From contig JAUNNF010000001.1 of the NCBI GenBank assembly GCA_030537355.1, forward strand, positions 141,026 through 205,025: a stretch of 64,000 nucleotides of DNA, written 5' to 3'. This DNA is from Coriobacteriia bacterium. Lineage in GTDB: Bacteria; Actinomycetota; Coriobacteriia; Coriobacteriales; Eggerthellaceae. A model generated the notes under the pieces. The model was not told the origin of the DNA and made no database searches. It was given only the letters and a program-made list of their open reading frames with translations. Made by a program: the position numbers and the translations under genes. Positions 59,780 to 64,000 of this stretch are shown piece by piece; positions within the stretch are counted from its first letter, which is position 1, and the number at the start of each line of letters is the position of its first letter.

Positions 59780-60661
59780 TTACCCCTTTTTTAAGATTCC
59801 GTACTTCTTACCTTTTGTAATGATAAATATTATAGTGAGTATTGCTGACATTATCTCTGCAAATATTGCAGCATACCAAATACCATCTCCAGCAAAAATC
59901 ATAGGAAGTATTATCAACGCAATAACTTCAAACACAACTGTTCTCAAAAATGCAATTAAAGCTGATATTAAACCATTTCCAAGAGACGTAAACAACGAGG
60001 AGCCATAAATACTGATTCCAAAGAACATGAATGAAATTGCATATATACGAAAGACGTATATAGAAAAATCTACTAGCTCTTTACTGTACCCTACGAAAAG
60101 TATAACTAGCGGTTCTGCGCATAGCTGGGATATAGCAAAGGATACAACGGAAAATATAACAATTATTATTATACAATTTTTAAATAAACTGTGCATTTCG
60201 AGTTTATTTTTAGCACCTTGTTGATAGCTCATCAAAGGTGCTGTTGCCATGCTAAAGCCAATAAACAAAGAATTAAAAACCAACCATGCATATTCAGTAA
60301 CACCATAAGCAACAATACCATCATCACCATAAAATACATTTATCTGGTATATGCATAAAAGTGACACAAGAGAAATTGCGATATCTTGAACAGTCTCGCT
60401 TGAACCATTTATTGATGCCTTAATAAGAAGTGCAATTGAATTTGGATTTTCGTTTTTGAATGCAATACTAGGAGATACTAAATGTAAGTAACTCTTATTA
60501 TTTTTTCTCGCAAAATAAATAAATGGAAATATAGCGCCAACGTATATTGTGCAAGTGAGTGCTATTAACACACCATCTATACCCATTCCTAAAAACATTA
60601 CTAAAATAATGTCTAAAATTAAAATGATTATTGTGCAAATAATTGCTGTGAAAAAGCCCAT
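59780..60661 (-). CDS. MATE-family efflux transporter, C-terminal fragment
   Basis: These 293 residues hold the second half of a MATE transporter (about six to seven helices). In the same frame before the Met at 60661 lie codons reading IYGLFNTAGKPN, a family-typical loop, which shows the true protein continues upstream. The first half is in another frame (60628-61134), so the gene is split by a single-base change near 60707-60717. Where intact, the product would export cationic or peptide-like compounds with Na+ or H+. The reading frame after the break is long and undamaged. Confidence 0.8.
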   Translation of the reverse strand: MGFFTAIICTIIILILDIILVMFLGMGIDGVLIALTCTIYVGAIFPFIYFARKNNKSYLHLVSPSIAFKNENPNSIALLIKASINGSSETVQDIAISLVSLLCIYQINVFYGDDGIVAYGVTEYAWLVFNSLFIGFSMATAPLMSYQQGAKNKLEMHSLFKNCIIIIVIFSVVSFAISQLCAEPLVILFVGYSKELVDFSIYVFRIYAISFMFFGISIYGSSLFTSLGNGLISALIAFLRTVVFEVIALIILPMIFAGDGIWYAAIFAEIMSAILTIIFIITKGKKYGILKKG

Positions 60662-61134
60662 ATTAGGTTTGCCTGCAGTATTAAATAAACCATAAATGCC
60701 ATTTGCAATAAATAACCAGGAATTGAAAAGCTCATAATATGTTCATAATAAATAGATAGATCTAAAAGCTCGCCTTTTGCTCCTAAAAGAATAGCTACGG
60801 GTTCAACGAGAACAAAACATACAAAAGTTAATACAATTCCTAATATTATTGCAAAATAAACAAACATTGAAAAATAACGCCTGGCAGTGCCCTTGTCCTT
60901 CTCGCCTAATTTATTAGCAATAAGAGCACTTGAACCAGTGCCTACCATGAGTCCAACAGTGGAAAAAATCATAATTAATGGCCAGATTAAATTTTCAGCA
61001 GCAAAAGCGGTAGGACCAGCATAATTACTTAAGAAAAACCCATTTACAAATGAGTAAGCTGAAACTGCTATCATCATAGCAATTGCAGGCAATGAATAAA
61101 TAACTAGATTAAATTTAGAAAAGTGTTTATCCAT
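60628..61134 (-). CDS. MATE-family efflux transporter, N-terminal fragment
   Basis: These 168 residues hold the first half of a MATE transporter (about four helices), with GLMVGTGSSALIANKLGEKDKG, the classic MATE loop. The family-like sequence stops at about FSIPGY, after which the frame reads LLQMAFMVYL and ends at 60628. The other frame continues the family sequence as FIANGIYGLFN. Adding one T would join them into one protein of about 451 residues, a normal MATE length. The ATG lies 3 bp after asnS, without a ribosome-binding site. Confidence 0.8.
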   Translation of the reverse strand: MDKHFSKFNLVIYSLPAIAMMIAVSAYSFVNGFFLSNYAGPTAFAAENLIWPLIMIFSTVGLMVGTGSSALIANKLGEKDKGTARRYFSMFVYFAIILGIVLTFVCFVLVEPVAILLGAKGELLDLSIYYEHIMSFSIPGYLLQMAFMVYLILQANLIWAFSQQLFAQ

Positions 61135-61137
61135 TAT

Positions 61138-62457
61138 TTAAAATTCAGCATTACCTACTGTGCGAGGATGCGGAAGCACATCCCTAATGTTTGAAACTCC
61201 TGTGAGATACATGATTAAACGCTCAAAACCAAGTCCAAACCCTGCATGTTTACATGAACCATAACGTCGAAGGTCAAGATAATATTTATATTGCTGCGGG
61301 TCCATACCTAAATCCTTAATGCGAGACTCCAGTAAGTCTAGGCGCTCTTCACGCTGAGAACCACCAATAATCTCGCCAATTTGTGGAACCAAACAATCAG
61401 TTGCAGCAACAGTCTTACCATCATCATTTAAGCGCATATAAAATGCTTTAATATCAGCTGGATAATCATAAACAAATACTGGTTTCTTAAAATGAATTTC
61501 TGTTAAATAACGCTCATGCTCAGTTTGCAGGTCAACACCCCACTTAACTGGATAATCAAATTTTTTATCAGCTTTAGATAAAATATCAATAGCATCAGTG
61601 TAGGAGACTCTAACAAAGTCGGAATTTGCAACTTGATTGAGTCTATCTTTTAGGCCCTTATCAACAAACTTATTCAACATTTCAAGTTCGTCCTCACACT
61701 TATCCATAACATACTTAATTACAAATTTTAGCATGTCTTCAGCTAAATCCATATCGTCATCAAGATCTGCAAAAGCAATTTCTGGTTCTATCATCCAAAA
61801 TTCTGCTGCATGGCGAGGAGTATTAGAGTTTTCTGCTCTAAAAGTTGGGCCAAATGTATAAACATCACCAAAAGCCATTGCAAAATTTTCAGCATTTAAC
61901 TGTCCTGACACTGTAAGTGATGCAGGCTTGCCAAAAAACTCCTCTTTACCACTTGTAGTAACTTCAAACATTTCCCCTGCGCCCTCGCAATCAGAAGCTG
62001 TAATGATTGGAGTATGTACATATACAAAACCTCTGTCCTGAAAGAATGTATGTATAGCATGAGCAGCTACACTTCTAATTCTAAACACTGCACGAAACAA
62101 ATTTGTTCTTGGACGTAAGTGCTGAATAGTTCTCAAGAACTCAGGTGTCGTACGCTTTTTTTGAAGAGGATAATCAGGACCTGCCTCGCCTTCAATAATA
62201 ATCTCATCAGCTTGTAGTTCAAAAGGCTGGGGAGCATCAGGTGTTAATTTTAATGTACCTTTTGCAATAATAGCAGAGCCTGTTGATGCATCAGATCTAT
62301 CGGCAACAATTTGTAAATCTTTGAAGCAACTACCATCATTAATTGTGATAAAAGCAAAAGTCTTCATGTCACGAACTGACTTTACCCAGCCAGCTACAGT
62401 TATATTGCTATTGTCTTCTTTGTTTTTGTAAATGTCTACAATTCTGGTACGCTTCAT
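61138..62457 (-). CDS. asnS: Asparaginyl-tRNA synthetase
   Basis: Class IIb aminoacyl-tRNA synthetase of 439 residues charging tRNA-Asn. The N-terminal OB-fold anticodon-binding domain ([14 protein letters not shown]) is followed by the catalytic core with motif 2 ([25 protein letters not shown]) and motif 3 ([15 protein letters not shown]). The context [11 protein letters not shown] and length favour AsnS over AspS. A GAGG ribosome-binding site precedes the ATG, 9 bp after the membrane-protein gene, so they are co-transcribed. Confidence 0.95.
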   Translation of the reverse strand: MKRTRIVDIYKNKEDNSNITVAGWVKSVRDMKTFAFITINDGSCFKDLQIVADRSDASTGSAIIAKGTLKLTPDAPQPFELQADEIIIEGEAGPDYPLQKKRTTPEFLRTIQHLRPRTNLFRAVFRIRSVAAHAIHTFFQDRGFVYVHTPIITASDCEGAGEMFEVTTSGKEEFFGKPASLTVSGQLNAENFAMAFGDVYTFGPTFRAENSNTPRHAAEFWMIEPEIAFADLDDDMDLAEDMLKFVIKYVMDKCEDELEMLNKFVDKGLKDRLNQVANSDFVRVSYTDAIDILSKADKKFDYPVKWGVDLQTEHERYLTEIHFKKPVFVYDYPADIKAFYMRLNDDGKTVAATDCLVPQIGEIIGGSQREERLDLLESRIKDLGMDPQQYKYYLDLRRYGSCKHAGFGLGFERLIMYLTGVSNIRDVLPHPRTVGNAEF

Positions 62458-62466
62458 AATACCTCG

Positions 62467-64000
62467 TTAATCAATACTTGTAACGTTTTGTGTCTTCTCA
62501 CCATCTGTATAGTGGAACTTAATTTGATCTCCGACCTTGTATTTAACAATGTCGATAAGACCTGGTATTGCAAAATCATAAATATGAGCATCACCTGCAA
62601 TTGTTACCAAGAAATGCGAATTATTATCAAACACAACTTGTGTCATATTGGCAATAGTTCCAGATATTTGTTTCCCGTTTGAAACATTACTACCTGTTAT
62701 TTCAATGCCCTCACGAGTCAGCAATTGCTGATATGCCTTTTGGCATTCTGCAACAGTATCGCCAATTGCAACATTTTGATAACGCTGAATATCTATCATC
62801 GCGAACTTCTTAACGAGTCCAGCTGAATCTTTCAGCGCCATAAAGTATGTCGGCTGGTTCGCAACGTTTATCAGTATCGGGAAAGTCGACACATAACGCA
62901 AGTGTTGTACCTGACCTTCTGCAGATTCCATGGCAGATACTTCAGTTGCACCAGCGATAGAATAAAAGTGAGACTCGGCAGTACGTTGATTTATAAGAAT
63001 AAATCCAACAATTGACGAATCTGATGTGGCAGAAGTTACACCTGTATATACCCATACGTCATCATCTTTAGCGATGTAGTTATAGCCTAATGATTTAGAA
63101 ATATTTGAAGATCCGTTAGCTGAAGATGTAGTTCCTGGAGTTGTTTTTACTACACCACTCTGTCCTATCCAAGAGTTAAGCCAACCATTCTTGTACTTAC
63201 CACTCCAGTTATACTGCTCTAACAACAACTCTGATGGATAAACTCTATCAGCCCATTGTGGGACTTCTGATACATCCATATCTTGACACTCGCCAGTAAC
63301 AGCATCACATAAAACTGCACGACTAATTGTTTTACCGCCAAAAAGTCCAATCGTACGTTCTTGTACTGGACAAATCCACCATGGATGACCTTGCTCATCT
63401 ACCTCAAATGAGAACTCATCAAACATATAGAATGGATATTTAAGCTGAATATAACGTTCAATATTTCTAGCTAGAGGCTCAGACTCTGAGTATTTAATTC
63501 CTTGTCCTTCAGTACCGTCAACATCACTAATGCGAACAATCTTTGCATTTTGTGTAGCCATATCAATTATGCAATATGCCGGAATACCTTGCTCTCTATT
63601 TGTTAGCCATTTGAATAGGTCAGCATACATCAAACAACTAACACGAACAGGTTTGCCTTGGAAATTAATTTGACTATAAAGGTCAGAAATTTCAAACTGA
63701 CTTACATAATCAGGGATGGAACCCATCTCTTTTGTTCCGAGTACGCGGGCTGTTTCTCTATCAATGATAGGAATTTGATTGTAGTTAGCCTCTTGAATAT
63801 CTGTCTTAAAATCAAGGTCTTGAGTTTTTAGAACAGATGCATATTTCTCAGCATTACCTGGGAAGAAAGATGCACTAACAAGCATACCAAGTAAGCCTAA
63901 GGCAGCAAGGCCCAGTGGAATACAGGCAAGTATCTTGTATTTTTTAGCTTGCTTAGCATTCTCATCCTTCATCATTTTTTTAGTATCATTCTTGTCTTTA
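62467..64000 (-). CDS. Conserved membrane-anchored protein of unknown function, N-terminus probably beyond the window
   Basis: The frame is open from 62467 to the right edge. The first in-window Met pair is at 63975, giving 502 residues, but there is no ribosome-binding site there and the codons upstream continue a hydrophilic Lys/Asp-rich stretch, so the true start probably lies outside. A single transmembrane helix (KILACIPLGLAALGLLG) is followed by a large extracytoplasmic domain of about 450 residues without cysteine clusters or known catalytic motifs. I do not recognise the family. It is the first in-window gene of an operon with asnS, the MATE gene and the ATP-grasp gene. Confidence 0.75.
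   Translation of the reverse strand, partial: KDKNDTKKMMKDENAKQAKKYKILACIPLGLAALGLLGMLVSASFFPGNAEKYASVLKTQDLDFKTDIQEANYNQIPIIDRETARVLGTKEMGSIPDYVSQFEISDLYSQINFQGKPVRVSCLMYADLFKWLTNREQGIPAYCIIDMATQNAKIVRISDVDGTEGQGIKYSESEPLARNIERYIQLKYPFYMFDEFSFEVDEQGHPWWICPVQERTIGLFGGKTISRAVLCDAVTGECQDMDVSEVPQWADRVYPSELLLEQYNWSGKYKNGWLNSWIGQSGVVKTTPGTTSSANGSSNISKSLGYNYIAKDDDVWVYTGVTSATSDSSIVGFILINQRTAESHFYSIAGATEVSAMESAEGQVQHLRYVSTFPILINVANQPTYFMALKDSAGLVKKFAMIDIQRYQNVAIGDTVAECQKAYQQLLTREGIEITGSNVSNGKQISGTIANMTQVVFDNNSHFLVTIAGDAHIYDFAIPGLIDIVKYKVGDQIKFHYTDGEKTQNVTSID

Overview
The window looks like chromosome of a low-GC anaerobic actinobacterium, most likely class Coriobacteriia. The grounds are WhiA with RapZ carrying the Arg-type Walker A common in Actinobacteria, an actinobacterial-style gene order (uvrC, rapZ, whiA, then gap, pgk and tpiA further along), a TsaB-RimI-TsaD fusion, several starts that look leaderless, and anaerobic ferredoxin-linked metabolism (IorAB, a 2[4Fe-4S] ferredoxin). 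The BspA-type surface proteins suggest a host-associated (gut, rumen or oral) lifestyle. The class assignment is inference from gene content, not from a marker search.

Layout. 1-1857: the start of a secreted helical-repeat protein that runs off the left edge. 1937-3497: cysK-cysE. 3498-3839: an AT-rich regulatory gap. 3840-18248: a nearly continuous minus-strand series, in transcription order pgk, gdhA, serA, DUF1015, fic, tpiA, gpmI, aminotransferase, acyl-CoA synthetase, iorA, iorB, paaK, ACT protein. 18301-25875: an acyltransferase-like membrane protein, gapA, a PHP phosphatase, a glycosyltransferase, sstT, xpt, a CAU tRNA and an AAA ATPase. 25970-33356: folC, a degenerate Fic protein, a CrtI-like oxidoreductase with its reductase and a ferredoxin, whiA and rapZ. 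33400-53184: two giant BspA-like surface proteins of about 3010 and 3536 residues. 53274-53459: a 61-residue Cys-rich protein. 53496-58167: uvrC, coaX and the tsaB-rimI-tsaD fusion. 58157-64000: an ATP-grasp ligase, a frameshifted MATE transporter, asnS and a membrane-anchored protein cut by the right edge.

How the genes fit together. The left third forms a 3-phosphoglycerate hub: Gap and Pgk make it, GpmI passes it down glycolysis, SerA diverts it to serine, GdhA supplies glutamate for transamination, and CysE/CysK turn serine into cysteine. Co-transcribed with this is an aryl-acid module (aminotransferase, IorAB, two CoA ligases, ACT protein) that can run toward degradation or toward salvage of aromatic amino acids.

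The most unusual region is 33-53 kb. Two collinear giant paralogues are built from a BspA/DUF285 region plus 9 or 11 copies of a roughly 260-300-residue module I do not recognise. They lie between uvrC and rapZ, and one is out of frame at an eight-T run inside its signal peptide. A recurring regulatory theme is a -10 box 6-9 nt before a start codon with no Shine-Dalgarno sequence, indicating leaderless mRNAs for several genes.
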